Shown in pieces: positions 21,740 through 31,761 of a DNA stretch of 64,000 bases. Position 1 is the first letter of the stretch. Each line of letters starts with the position of its first letter. The stretch comes from Bemisia tabaci (Eukaryota > Arthropoda > Insecta > Hemiptera > Aleyrodidae): NCBI RefSeq assembly GCF_918797505.1, contig NC_092798.1, forward strand, positions 49,250,985 to 49,314,984. The letters run 5' to 3'. The notes under the pieces were generated by a model. The model was not told where the DNA came from. It saw nothing but the letters and a program-made list of their open reading frames with translations, and made no database searches. The translations under genes were made by a program, and so were the position numbers.

Positions 21740-22146
21740 ATTGGTTCGTTGAGAACAATAACCTGCATGATAACCTCTGGCTTTTTGGGAACCCCTAAGG
21801 GTGTGTTTCCTTCGTTGGGTGAAATTAAAAGGTGAAGGGATTAGAAAATTTTGAGCCTTGACCGCCGCACACATCTTGTTATCATAGCTAGAAAATCCTG
21901 TTTTCTCCTTTTTCAATGCCGCGAGCGCAGAATCTTATCAAACCCGAGCGTCGCATTATCTATGTTGATCGATGCTTTGGTTGGTTCCCAGGGAAATTTG
22001 TTAGGATAACGCAAACTCTCCACAGCGAGAAGTTTACCCTTTTCCTTCTCATGTATAGAGGATTCGAAAGAAATAAAATTATTACAATTCCGTCCTGTAA
22101 AAAACTGGATCCAAATTCCAAGGCAGATCATTTTAAATTATCTATA
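21740..22146. other. Unassigned stretch
   Basis: Lies between the family B fragments and the Helitron. No motif recognised. Confidence 0.4.
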
Positions 22147-22202
22147 TCTATACTATAAGCTCCAAGACCTCCTAATTTTGCGAAACTGGTGACGCTTAGT
22201 TC

Positions 22203-22511
22203 CAGCGTTCTACCGGGCCGATTTTCATGATTTTTGCGGCTATCGACGGACAATTGTCTCTAGATAAGCCAACTCTTTTCAGATTTTCAAAATATGGCCC
22301 AGGTTTTTTTATATTACGTGGTAAAGTTGCGAATTCTCCCATATAAACAATGTAAATTTATGTGTTTTGTCATAGTTCGTTTGAGCATTCTACTGGGCCG
22401 ATTTCCATGATTTTTGCGTAAATCGACAGGTAATAGGCTCTAGATGAGCCCGCTTTAATCAGATTTTGGAAAAAGGACCCAGGTTTTTTTTGAAATCACG
22501 TTATAAAAGTG
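22203..22511 (+). repeat. Internal ~180-bp duplication in the Helitron
   Basis: 'gggccgatttYcatgatttt' recurs at 22217 and 22397. It is followed in both copies by 'ctctagataagcc/ctctagatgagcc' and 'cccaggtttttt'. Confidence 0.85.
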
Positions 22512-22653
22512 AGTGAATTTACAGAGTGCTCCGGGACTGCTACCGCTATGCGCGGGAGGATGCGCAGTGGTCGAGGAGGTTACGCAGTAGGTGTGTAGCC
22601 TGCGCATCAGCTCTACACTTATCTACACAAGATTTCCGCCGATTACCTCAAGA

Positions 22654-22737
22654 TGAGCGGTGGCCGAGTCGTCTAGACGTCGGAAGTGTCCACATTGATC
22701 AAGGTGTGGGTTCGATCTCCGACTCCAGAGATACTTA
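22654..22737 (+). pseudogene. tRNA-like segment carried by the Helitron
   Basis: The A-box-like 'gtggccgagtcgtctaga' is followed about 50 bases later by the B-box-like 'gggttcgatctcc', as in a class II (Ser/Leu-like) tRNA gene. Acceptor and T stems pair poorly, so this is a decayed tRNA or a SINE head rather than a working gene. Confidence 0.5.
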
Positions 22738-23010
22738 ATAATTACCTGATTTAAACAGTTCGTTGTTTTACTGTAATATTTCATCAAGCAGTCATTCCAA
22801 AACGCGTCCTTTTGACTTCAAAAATGTTTTTTTTCTTTATTCATCAAAACCAAAAATTATTTCATTCTATTAAGTATACCTCATATCGAATTTTTTTAGG
22901 GGAAAAATAAAACTAATACTAATAGGAGGGTAAAAATAGGGCCCCATTGATGGCGCGGAGCGCCTTCGGGGGGTTGGGCCGCGTAGCGGCCAGGGGGCGT
23001 AGCCCCCTAG

Positions 23011-23315
23011 TTTTTAATACGCTCAATCATGAACATTCTTGGCCGTTTTGGTTTTATATTGGAATCTGAAGATTGGCAGTGAAAGTCGTTTTCAAAGGTT
23101 GGCTGTTCTTTTGGGCCCTAAGTGCTGCATGTTTGGACGTGTCCGTACTCCAGGAGGAGCTACAAACTCCGGTTTTAGTTAGTATCTAAACCGATTTTAA
23201 TTAGCCTCTGGACCCGCAACAGTGGAGAGTACATCTTTACTTTCCTTGTAAACACAGTATTCCAACCTTGAGCGTTTGCTCAATGGAACTGTACATCTAC
23301 ATGAAAACTCTCCTC
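23011..23315. other. Unassigned ~300 bp
   Basis: Between the Helitron end and a family B element. Nothing recognised. Confidence 0.4.
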
Positions 23316-23319
23316 TGTA

Positions 23320-23571
23320 CTGCCATGCTAAGGAAAACTGCCGTATGATCATTCGAATGTTGCCAAATTTCTTCTCAGAAGAATATTAATTTTTAAAGGA
23401 AGTTATGAATATTTTTCATTGAAATTTGCAGACACATTACATCATAATATGAACGAAACTCTCTGAAAAATCGGAAGAAACATATTTCCAAACCCAAAAA
23501 AACACATGATTTCTCAAAGAAGTTTTGGCAATGTCTGAGCGCTCATACTGCGTTTTTCCATAGCACGGCAG
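23320..23571. mobile_element. Family B element with 4-bp duplication TGTA
   Basis: CTGCCATGC...GCACGGCAG, 252 bp, flanked by TGTA at 23316-23319 and 23572-23575. Confidence 0.9.
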
Positions 23572-23579
23572 TGTAGGTC

Positions 23580-24350
23580 AATTCACAAGTTACAATGAAT
23601 AAATTTCACTAATTAGCAGAAGCATGGGCAACAACTTTCATCGCCGCTCCATCATGCAGGACAAATTGCTAATTATTAATAAGAGAGGGTTTATGACCGC
23701 ACGGCTCGTAGCTGCACCTACGTTCCGCGTTCGCGGAACACCGACAGGAAACTTTCCCTCGTTAGAGGAATAATGGAAAAAACGACAAACGAACTGCCTC
23801 GACGCAACTTCCCGGGAAGGCTCGTATTTGTCAAGGTGAAAAATATGGTAAAAATGAGACAGACTCTCGCAGTAATCACCGGGCGGGAGAGAACGGTTAA
23901 ACGTTTCAAAAGGAGGCGAGGCTTAGAGGGAGCCTGCGACAAAAGAAAAGAAAGCTTTCAATGATTGCGAAATGCATTAAAATGCTGTTGATTCTATTTG
24001 CTCTCAGCTTTTAGGCTTTCATTTCGTAAAGTGCTGCACGTTTTTCTTTCATTCATACTCGCAATTTTACGGATGGCGCTCTCGAGTCTTTGAAGCAAGA
24101 ATTAGCCGGCGTAAAAATATGCATTATCAAAGAGTGGAACGGGGGTCGCTCTCTCTTACTCCTCTCGTCTGAGCGGGATCGGACGTTCAGTTTAAAGTGA
24201 CGTGTCGCCAAATTAATGTCACCGGTCGGTCCATAACCTGGTGTAACGATGATCCTTGGAAGTCGGTAACACTCTTTTTCTTCCGTTTAAGGTGATTCTA
24301 TGTGATCTAGGGACGCTGTCTCACGGTTTACGCCTTTGCTCAGTATTTAG
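23580..24350. other. Unassigned stretch
   Basis: Moderate GC. A frame of 74 codons (minus) and one of 63 codons (plus) overlap at 23718-23964 and so cannot both be real. Neither has a motif I know. Confidence 0.4.
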
Positions 24351-24364
24351 ACCCAAAAACGTCG

Positions 24365-24612
24365 TTCCCCGCCCGAAGGAACGTAACTCCATTCCAAGGT
24401 TGCAAAATTGTCTCAAACAATTCAATTTTTTTTCAAGAATATACCTGTAAAATTTTTGTCCAAAACTTTTCTGATTTCTGCGTGAGATCCGAAGAAAAAC
24501 CCGTGAAAATTTCATCCAGAAATTTCCAAATTTTCTTGGTAAAATTGCAATTTGCGAGGGGACATTTGGCAACAGTGGGATGTGATTACGTTCTTTCGTG
24601 AGGGGATCAACG
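24365..24612. mobile_element. Family C element
   Basis: Left 'gaaggaacgtaactccattc' and right 'gtgattacgttctttcg' are inverted. The inner 'ggttgcaaaattg' / 'acatttggcaaca' pair is shared with family B. Confidence 0.75.
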
Positions 24613-25087
24613 AAAAGAGACCGCAAATGACCAAATCATGATGTGTTCCGTAAAGTACAGACCTTTGATGATGAAAAAATCGTAGAGTCGAAGAAATTCG
24701 GCTAGGACGGGCCCAAAAGCGGCTCTTCCAAAGTTTGATAGCTTGTCCGAGTCATCAGTGGAAAAATACAAAGCCAACTCCAATTCCCTTCATTTGTTAG
24801 ATTTTTCGAAGCTCTTCGAATTTTCGAATTATGAAAAGTTTTTCATCGCCACGATGTGGCTCTTTAAGCTGAGTCGAGAAACAGCCGGGAGAGTGAGCAA
24901 GATAGGGCTCGGCTGATAAAGTCATTGTCAAAAGTAAATATCCGGTTGCGACTGCGAGCTGAAGAATGGACCTCGCCGTGAAAAACGCCTTCAAATGATC
25001 GGGTAGGCAATCTCGAGTACTCCGGCGATCGAATAGTTGCTCGGCCGAAAATGATCGATAGTAGATGGAGTCCACAGTTTGAATATA

Positions 25088-26056
25088 CGAGGTCTGTTAG
25101 ATTAGAAACCGGATTTTGGTCATAACTAGCCCACAATGCGTCCGAATTAGGTTTTCTTGAGCTTTCCTGATAGCTGGAAATATACTTAAGAACGCTACGT
25201 TCACAGATTTTGTTTATTTTGATCGGTGTTTATTCTGTGTCATCTTGTCGAGTAAGTCAGGTGCGTTTTGCGACTTTCATCATGCGATCACTGATAGAGC
25301 AACGTTTCAACATTAAAATCTGTTTTAACTCGGTATACCTTGTACCGAAACTTTTGGTATATGCTAAGTAAAGTTGACCATGATCATTGTATGAGATGTT
25401 CCCACTGTTTTGAATGGGTTAAACGATTCAAAACTGGTCAGGAGTTCGTCAAAGATGAGGAGCACGGGAATCGACCCTCTACGGCAACTGACATTTGTCA
25501 CGTGGAAGAAGTGCGGGCAAAAGTGCTCGAAAATGGTCGTTTCGAGCTTGTTGAACGGAGTAATATTTCTGAAGGCTCTGTACATACGATTCTGATATGT
25601 AATATAACGATACAACGCATCGAGTTTCAGGTACACTTGCCCCTTGATTGTTGTCCGTTGAACGAAAATCCAACCAAATGTCAATTTCCCTTCAGCTGCT
25701 TGAACGTTCTAACAATGGTCCTACATTTTTGGATAGGATAATTTTTTCGGTGATAATACTTAAGCACACGGCTACGATATGGAGACGAACCTCCAATCGT
25801 CCTTGTGGGTTGAAAAATGTAGTGCAAGATCGAAAAAAGAGAGACAAGTTCGGTCAAACATAAACATCGCAAAACACCCTTGAGGTTGCCTTACTTCAAG
25901 CCACATACCAACGAAGCTAATTAGGATACTTCAAATTTGTGAACGTAGCGTTCATAATATATATTTTCAGCTATCAGAAAAGCTTAAGAAAACGTAATTT
26001 GGACGCTTTGTGGGCTAGTTATGACCAAAATCCGGTTTGTAATCTAACAGATCTCG
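25088..26056 (+). mobile_element. Degenerate mariner-like element, 969 bp, TA target duplication
   Basis: Left CGAGGTCTGTTAGATTAGAA and right (complement) CGAGATCTGTTAGATTACAA begin inverted repeats of about 120 bp. TA lies at 25086-25087 and 26057-26058. The family L copy at about 27985-28015 has the uninserted site 'acaaacgtacactcagactg', which confirms both ends and the TA duplication. The interior carries a broken transposase. Confidence 0.93.
25340..25863 (+). pseudogene. Mariner transposase relic (N-terminal HTH part, frameshifted)
   Basis: Mariner transposases bind the element ends with an N-terminal paired HTH region, then cut DNA with a DDD/DDE catalytic domain. Frame 25340-25741 shows FEWVKRFKTGQEFVKDEEHG followed by NRPST and a second-helix region ending SEGSVHTIL. 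These match the mariner 'W..RFK.G....D....GRPST' and 'SxGSVHTIL' motifs. After about 25600 the match shifts to the frame at 25648-25863 (ISLQLLERSNNGPTFLDRII, then WRRTSNRP). The position of the first catalytic Asp ('TGDE' in active elements) reads FSVI. The later catalytic Asp residues are absent because the element ends about 190 bp further on. Inactive by frameshift, catalytic loss and truncation. Confidence 0.88.
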
Positions 26057-26058
26057 TA

Positions 26059-26640
26059 CGTTTGTATTCTACTTAAACTATGAAATAGAGGAACGAGACA
26101 TTATAGCGCTATCTCTCTCTTACACATGGAATCAATGGGCGACGTCCGTTATCTTAGTTTCAGGTAGAATTACGCAATGAATTTACACACATTTGATGTC
26201 ATTCTACTGAGTATAAATGCTGCTACTCTTTATAGATCAGTTTCTTGCATTAATTTGTACGTAACGATAATTATCACTTCTCAAAGACGTAAACCGTGAG
26301 GCAGCGCAGCAAGGTGGTGGATCTCGTCCCTAGATCAAATAGAATCACCTAAAGCTCTTCTCCGCGTACAAATAAAGGCTCCTAGGGTCGCATCCCTGAT
26401 CGTTCCTTTAACAGCGCCTTTTCAGAGAAAGCTCTATTAGTTTTCCTTGTGATTATCCGAAGATTAAGGCGATTCTTAACATAGCAGCGTAAAAAGAACG
26501 TTTGCCAACGTGTTTCACAATTCAGTATGAAACTGATGCTCTCATCTCAGTATTTGGGTAAACTATGAAAGAATCAAATTGATAATTACACCGCTAATTC
26601 CTACGAATCAACATTATTTTCAAAATTAACTTATACTAGA
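26059..26640. other. Loop region between the inverted L arms
   Basis: Mostly single-copy DNA. 26059-26095 is still L ('ttgtattctacttaaact'). Nothing coding recognised. Confidence 0.45.
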
Positions 26641-27227
26641 AGAAAATAGGAATAAAAAGATTGAAGACAAAAGACCTGTGAAGGACGCAAATAATGTAAT
26701 TCCTTTTAATTCAATTCACTTGTAAGTAGTTTCTGTTAGTAAAAATTTAGGAACAAATTTCACAATAATGACATAGTAGATACATAATATTCGTTCGAAA
26801 AGTTTTTAGTAAATTCTTAAGGTGCCGAAGGCAAGTATTTTAAGAATATTTTGATTTTTATATGATCAAATTGTGATTCTTCTATCTCCTTCACAGTCGT
26901 CTTGAAGCAACAAAAAATGCGAAAAAAATGTATCCAAAAACGGTTTGCAAGAGGTGAGTCCAAGGTACGAGGTACGTATGGATTTAAAATCGCGAAAAAT
27001 CAAAATCTTGGCTGATTCTAATTTCAAGAAATCGCGATTTGAACTTTTCATACCAAATGCAAATATTCTACTGATTTTCATCCACGTTTTTATTTATTTG
27101 TCCATTAAATCGGTGTTGATCGGTTCAAGCTTTTATTTTTCATTTGACACATGTCGATCAAATACATACCCTCTCAGTACATGCCAGCTATCTATCATAA
27201 TCTTTTTTTTTAACTGAACGATCCGCC

Positions 27228-27512
27228 TTCTACTGCGTCCACAGCAATTGTTCTTACGAATATGTTGTGCGTGCTGATTTCAGCCCATTACATACTTGAC
27301 TCTCTGAAGGCGTTTTATGTGCGATAGTAGAGCACCCTGTCGGAGTACAATAGAAGTAAGATTGAATGAATCTCAATCCCTACTTCGTCAGTTTTCCGAC
27401 AGACTGCGCCACTTGCGCACATAAAACGCCTTCAGGGAGTCGAGTATGTAATTGGCTGAAATCAGCACGCACAACACATTCGTAACAATTGCTGCACACG
27501 CAGCAGAAGGCG
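27228..27512. repeat. Nested foldback with ~100-bp arms
   Basis: 'tgtgcgtgctgatttcagcc' (27268) pairs with 'ggctgaaatcagcacgcaca' (27453). 'ctgaaggcgttttatgtgcg' (27305) pairs with 'cgcacataaaacgccttcag' (27416). Outer 'cgccttctactgcg' pairs with 'cgcagcagaaggcg'. It lies inside the 1069-bp element. Confidence 0.9.
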
Positions 27513-27572
27513 AAGGGATCGGTTAAAAAAAATTATGAGAAAAAAGAGAGGAAAAAGTTGAGAGGAATTCCT

Positions 27573-27800
27573 ATGCACAAACTAGTTGCCCAGGAGAGAA
27601 AAAATTTCTCTCCTCTGCATTGAGTAGTTGTTTTCGAGAGAAATGTTTTTTCTCCTCAGCAACTAGTTTGTGCTTAGAAGAGGAATGTATCCGTTCTCAA
27701 GCACAAACTAGTCGGTCAGGAGAAAAAACATTTCTCTCCTTTGCTCCGACTAGTTGCCTCGAGTTGTCGAGTTGCCTAGTTGTCTCGGAGAGAAAAAATG
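27573..27800. repeat. Cluster of 'actagttgc' and 'ggagagaaa' hairpins
   Basis: 'gcacaaactagttgc' (27574) pairs with 'gcaactagtttgtgc' (27659). An inner hairpin 'ggagagaaaaaatttctctcc' lies between them. A third 'gcacaaactagt' with another 'aggagaaaaaacatttctctcct' follows. Confidence 0.8.
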
Positions 27801-28404
27801 TGTGTTTTTTTCGTGACCCTCCTTTGTGTCGTATACTAAATTTGTAGCCAAAATTTTGATTTTTCGCAATTTTAAGTCCACACGCACCGTAAACTCACCT
27901 CCTGCAAACCGTTTTTGGGTACAATTTTGTAGCATTTTTTTGTGCTCCAAGACCACTGTGCCTTCCTCCTTAGTTTAAGTAGAATACAAACGTACACTCA
28001 GACTGTGGACTCCATCAACCATCGATCATTTTCGGCCGAGCAACTATTCAAACGCCGGAGTACTCGAGATTGCCTACCCGATCGTTTGAAGGCGCTTTAT
28101 ACGGCGAGGCCCATACTTTAGCTCGCAATCGCAATCGGATATTTACTTTTGGCAATGACTTAATGAGTCTTATCAGCCCTCCTCCCCTCTCTCTCCCGGC
28201 TCTTTCGTGACTCGGCTTAGAGAGCTCCATCGTGGCAATGGAAAACTATTCATAATTCGAGAAGTGAAAGAACTTGGAAAAATGTAACAAATTAAGAGAA
28301 TTTGCCTCGTATATTTCCACTAATGATTCGGACAAACAACCATACTTTGTAAGAGCTGTTCTTGGGCCACCCTAGCCGAATTCTCGTAATTCTACGATTT
28401 TTCT

Positions 28405-28906
28405 TTTCTTTTTTTTTTTTTTTTTTTTTTCTTTATTGAAAGAATAGAGGACTACATGGTATTAACTCTATTTCTTATAACTAGGAACTAAGAACTACTT
28501 TTACAATAATGGGTAGGCTGGTACGACACCAGCCCTATCTAGATTACAGAATGTACAGGTGCTGTACATTACGATTGAGATAATTGGTGCAAAATATATA
28601 CATATGTATACATGCTAAATAAAGTATAGATATTTGTGATAAATATTTGGATCTTAATTATTATGCCCCCCGTCCCCGCTATAAAACAATAAGATATTAA
28701 TTAATAATTAATAGAGAAATAGGTGCATAATGCAATGATAATGCACGAGTGACAGTCGAGAGTCAGACACAATCAGTACAAGTGATAGGAGACGTTAAGA
28801 TTAGAGATGCTCGATGTTAGAGCGGTGCGTTGGAATGCGATGTGTGCCAAATGGTGTTATTATTTGGAAAATTACAAGAGTCTTGACGATTTTTCTATCG
28901 TCTTCT
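28405..28906 (-). mobile_element. Poly(A)-tailed retroposon with perfect 12-bp target duplication
   Basis: TACGATTTTTCT occurs at 28393-28404 and again at 28907-28918. Read on the minus strand the insert ends in AATAAA (28432-28437) followed by an A-tract of about 20 bases. This is the signature of target-primed reverse transcription. The left arm of the big inverted repeat (about 24670-24680) shows the uninserted site. The insert of about 500 bp has no long frame: probably a 5'-truncated LINE 3' end or a retrocopied mRNA 3' end. Confidence 0.88.
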
Positions 28907-29121
28907 TACGATTTTTCTATCATCGAAGGTATATTTTGCGGAATGCATCATGATTTGGTCATTTGCGGTCTCTTTTTGGAAGTTTCAAAGCCAATTTTGG
29001 CAAAATACTAACGTTTTGCAGGTTTGCGGTCAAATGACAGAAAATCCGCGTATATCGCCATCGACGGCTTTCAGATTCGGGTTCAGGATAGAATTAGATC
29101 TAGAAAAGACTGAAAATGACC

Positions 29122-29374
29122 AAATGAGGGGCTTTTAGGGCAAAGCGTATATGTGCAGTTCTGGAAAAAATTGAGATATCAATGATCTCAAGTAAAACCA
29201 GCCTTAATGCACATTCTGTGAAAAATTCGCACTCAAAATCAAATTTTTAAGCATCAAAAAGTCAGTTCGAACTTTCTTTCCGCCATCTGAATCCATGCAA
29301 TTTCGAAACGTAAAACGCGTATTTCTCGAAATAGCAAAAACTGCTCTTATGCGCCTTGCCCCAAGCCTCTCAAA
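29122..29374 (+). repeat. Family K foldback
   Basis: 'aatgaggggcttttagggca' and 'tgcgccttgccccaagcctc' are the diverged inverted ends. The interior matches 924-1180 and 33320-33574. Its right part is included in the 459-bp tandem duplication. Confidence 0.75.
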
Positions 29375-30138
29375 TCATGATTAATTTTTCAAAATTTAGA
29401 CCTACAATTAGCAAAAAATCCTAGAGTTGAGGAAATTCAGCCAGAGTGGGCTCAGAAACGACCCTCATCGATACTTTTCCTTTGCGCTTTCACGAGCCAC
29501 ATCTCTCATTAAAAGAGAAAAACAGTTTTATATTGAAATTTAACGCACGCTGAGAAAAACGCTAACACTTTTATCCAAGCGACTCGTGCGTCGAACCGCA
29601 GTATGTTCATCCTCCTCTTCTGCCGGCCGTTCCAGTCGGGAACACCCTGTATACACATGCACCGAAAACGATCCGCATTAAAAATTCGCACTCAAAATCA
29701 AATTTTTAAGCATCAAAAAGTCAGTTCGAACTATCTTTCCGCCATCTGAATCCATGCAATTTCGAAACGTAAAACGCGTATTTCTCGAAATAGCAAAAAC
29801 TGCTCTTATGCGCCTTGCCCCAAGCCTCTCAAATCATGATTAATTTTTCAAAATTTAGACCTACAATTAGCAAAAAATCCTAGAGTTGAGGAAATTCAGC
29901 CAGAGTGGGCTCAGAAACGACCCTCATCGATACTTTTCCTTTGCGCTTTCACGAGCCACATCTCTCATTAAAAGAGAAAAACAGTTTTATATTGAAATTT
30001 AACGCACGCTGAGAAAAACGCTAACACTTTTATCCAAGCGACTCGTGCGTCGAACCGCAGTATGTTCATCCTCCTCTTCTGCCGGCCGTTCCAGTCGGGA
30101 ACACCCTGTATACACATGCACCGAAAACGATCCGCATT
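29221..30138 (+). repeat. 459-bp tandem duplication, two nearly identical copies
   Basis: Copy 1 is 29221-29679 and copy 2 is 29680-30138. By eye I found one substitution ('cgaactttctt' against 'cgaactatctt'). The shared frame containing 'FSACVKFQYKTVFLF' appears in both because of the duplication. Very recent, or an assembly duplication. Confidence 0.93.
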
Positions 30139-30545
30139 GCACAGGAGTGAAACAACCGGTCGATGCCTCACCGGGCCGAACACGTGGGTGGCAGAAAGTT
30201 ACGGGGCCACTATTCAAATGCCCCCGTGTATTTACTCAACGATACGACATTAATTCTCCCGACTTTGCGCATTACAGGTCGTAAAACCGAAGACTGCGGG
30301 GCACCAATATGCCTCCGAGTGGTTTAGATTCGTCGGGGACGAGGGGTGGGGACGGGGTGGCGGGGGAGGGGGAGGGCCGAGGGGGTTATCAGACCGGTAT
30401 CGGCAACCCTGCTGCTAGAGTCATTCTCACGGATGGGAACGACCGGCGTTTTCCTGCCGTGATTTTTCGCCGGCACGGCACCCTTGACTTATGCGTTGTC
30501 GCGGCACCGTTGCCAGTGAGCCTGGTGAATATTTTCGTGGTTTTT
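30139..30545. other. GC-rich patch
   Basis: G-rich sequence at 30335-30385. Several overlapping frames occur on both strands. No gene recognised. Confidence 0.4.
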
Positions 30546-30549
30546 CGAA

Positions 30550-30689
30550 CGAGGGTTGGGTTTCTTGGATGCCAAGGGGGGCAGCCCCCGAAGGTTGGGC
30601 TCCTTGGATGTCAGGTGGAGCACTGGGGCAGCCCCCGAATGGTTTCGTTTCTTGGATGTCAGGTGGAGCACCCCCGGTGGCTGCACTGG

Positions 30690-30728
<39 letters not shown>

Positions 30729-30985
30729 ACACATTGGGTCGAGAGTCCAGGCTCTTAAAAACATCGACAGGAAAAAATACTCTTGATTTAATAAGATTTA
30801 AGCTTAAATCAAGAACCAAGCCTCTTAGTTTGAGCGGATTTCCTTTTGATTTAAGCTTAAATCTGACTGAATCAAGAGTATTTTTCTTGTCATGTTTCAA
30901 GAGTCTGGACTCAGATCCAATGTATTTTTTTCCAGTTTGGGCTTATTGGATGGCAGGTGGGGTACCCCCGGAGGTTTTGTTCCCC
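30550..30985 (+). repeat. GC-rich minisatellite interrupted by a family A foldback
   Basis: Units around 'cttggatgtcaggtggagca' followed by 'ccccc' occur at about 30563, 30602 and 30652. One more unit ('attggatggcaggtggggta') lies at 30947, after the family A element. A inserted into the array. Confidence 0.8.
30684..30936. mobile_element. Family A foldback, copy 2, with expanded poly(A)
   Basis: CACTGG at the left is followed by about 39 consecutive A, where other copies have 7-12. The remainder is a normal A palindrome. The poly-Lys and poly-Phe frames here are artefacts of this tract. Confidence 0.9.
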
Positions 30986-31204
30986 TAAAAACACGAATCA
31001 CATTGTTGAAATACTCTGTTGCCTGGGTCAATGATTTGCCTTCAATTGGCCGGCTATGCAAAATGACTGTCGTGGCGCACGAATAGTGGTATCAGAATCT
31101 CGCGTTAAGATTACGTTTTGGTTTGAAGGCGCTCTTCCGTATTATGTTCGAGTAGCGTTATACAACGATATTGACCAGTAATGATCAGAATTTGGGAGTC
31201 TTCG
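30986..31204. other. Unassigned stretch
   Basis: Contains 'ttcaattggccggctatgca', a faint resemblance to family L. Otherwise nothing recognised. Confidence 0.35.
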
Positions 31205-31312
31205 ATCTTCGGATAATGAAGTGCAAGTCTGAAGCAAAGCCGGGAGAGACTATAGTTGTGCCGTTAATTTTTTCTATGTAGATAGGTACTTTTTAGGATA
31301 AACCAGAAATGG

Positions 31313-31450
31313 ACTGCATTTTGCAATTTGGACCTATAAATTCTGGCTCATCTAAAAAAACACTTATGTGCACTGGGAAACTAATGGCACATACGTTGTT
31401 TTTAGACTGGGCCGGGATTTATAGTTCCAAAGTGCAAAATGTAGTCCAAA
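31313..31450. repeat. Family G foldback
   Basis: 'actgcattttgcaatttgga' against 'tccaaagtgcaaaatgtagt'. The central 'actaatggcacata' is as in the other copies. Confidence 0.85.
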
Positions 31451-31507
31451 TAGTGGTTCCTTACTGGATAATGAAGTGCAAGTCCGAGGCGAAGCCGGGA
31501 GAAAATT

Positions 31508-31761
31508 TGGACCGGGTTTAGCAGAGAGGAACCAAGCCGCGTCAGTAATTGCCAAATTTAACCGGGCAATTTAATTTTTTACAAGAGAATAATTGTGTGA
31601 ATTCCTTTGAAAATTTTAAGGAATTTGCTGCGTACTAAGTAAAAAATTACCGGAATTTGCACAAGAATCTGCACAGCCGTTTTCATGTAAACTATTAAAA
31701 TGCCCAATTAAATTTGACAATAGCTGATGTGGCTTGGTTCCTTTTTATTTAACGCAGTCCA
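31508..31761. mobile_element. Family D element, copy 2
   Basis: TGGACCGGGTTTAGC...TTTAACGCAGTCCA. The right arm 'agctgatgtggcttggttcc' is identical to copy 1. It is inserted in the 'gaagtgcaag' tandem array. Confidence 0.88.

Larger units (their letters stand above)
22147..23010 (+). mobile_element. Non-autonomous Helitron-like element
   Basis: 5' end TCTATACTATAAGC, preceded by A. 3' end CTAG, followed by T, immediately preceded by the GC-rich hairpin GGGGGCGTAGCCCCC, with a second stem 'ggccgcgtagcggcc' just upstream. Helitrons insert between A and T, begin with TC, and end with a hairpin followed by CTRR, so all the hallmarks agree. The start could be six bases earlier (22141) because the TCTATA motif is doubled. 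No Rep/helicase frame. Confidence 0.8.
26892..27960. mobile_element. 1069-bp TIR/foldback element with CCTT target duplication
   Basis: CACAGTCGTCTTG at the left and CAAGACCACTGTG at the right. The arms continue ('ccaaaaacggtttgcaagag' against 'cctgcaaaccgtttttggg', 'cgcgaaaaatcaaaatcttg' against its near-complement at 27853). CCTT lies at 26888-26891 and 27961-27964. Family L copy 1 has the empty site 'tatctccttcctct' near 3006. No coding frame; two smaller foldbacks lie inside. Confidence 0.9.
24613..29000. repeat. Large composite inverted repeat built of two family L copies
   Basis: The left arm (24613 to about 26100, minus orientation) and right arm (about 26640-28985, plus) are inverted copies. 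'gagaccgcaaatgaccaaat' (24618) pairs with 'atttggtcatttgcggtctc' (28951). 'ggctaggacgggcccaaaag' (24700) pairs with the diverged 'cttgggccaccctagcc' (28363). The L core 'gttgctcggccgaaaatgat' (25033) pairs with 28022. The left arm carries a mariner. The right arm carries a 1069-bp TIR element and a retroposon. About 540 bp between the arms forms the loop. Confidence 0.85.

Noticed and set aside
22526..22738. A functional tRNA gene at the tRNA-like segment
   Set aside because: Acceptor and T stems pair poorly and the B box deviates at two positions. It is also embedded in a Helitron.
30427..30988. Long overlapping frames of 149-165 codons on both strands
   Set aside because: They run through a homopolymer A tract (poly-Lys / poly-Phe), a minisatellite and a palindromic element.
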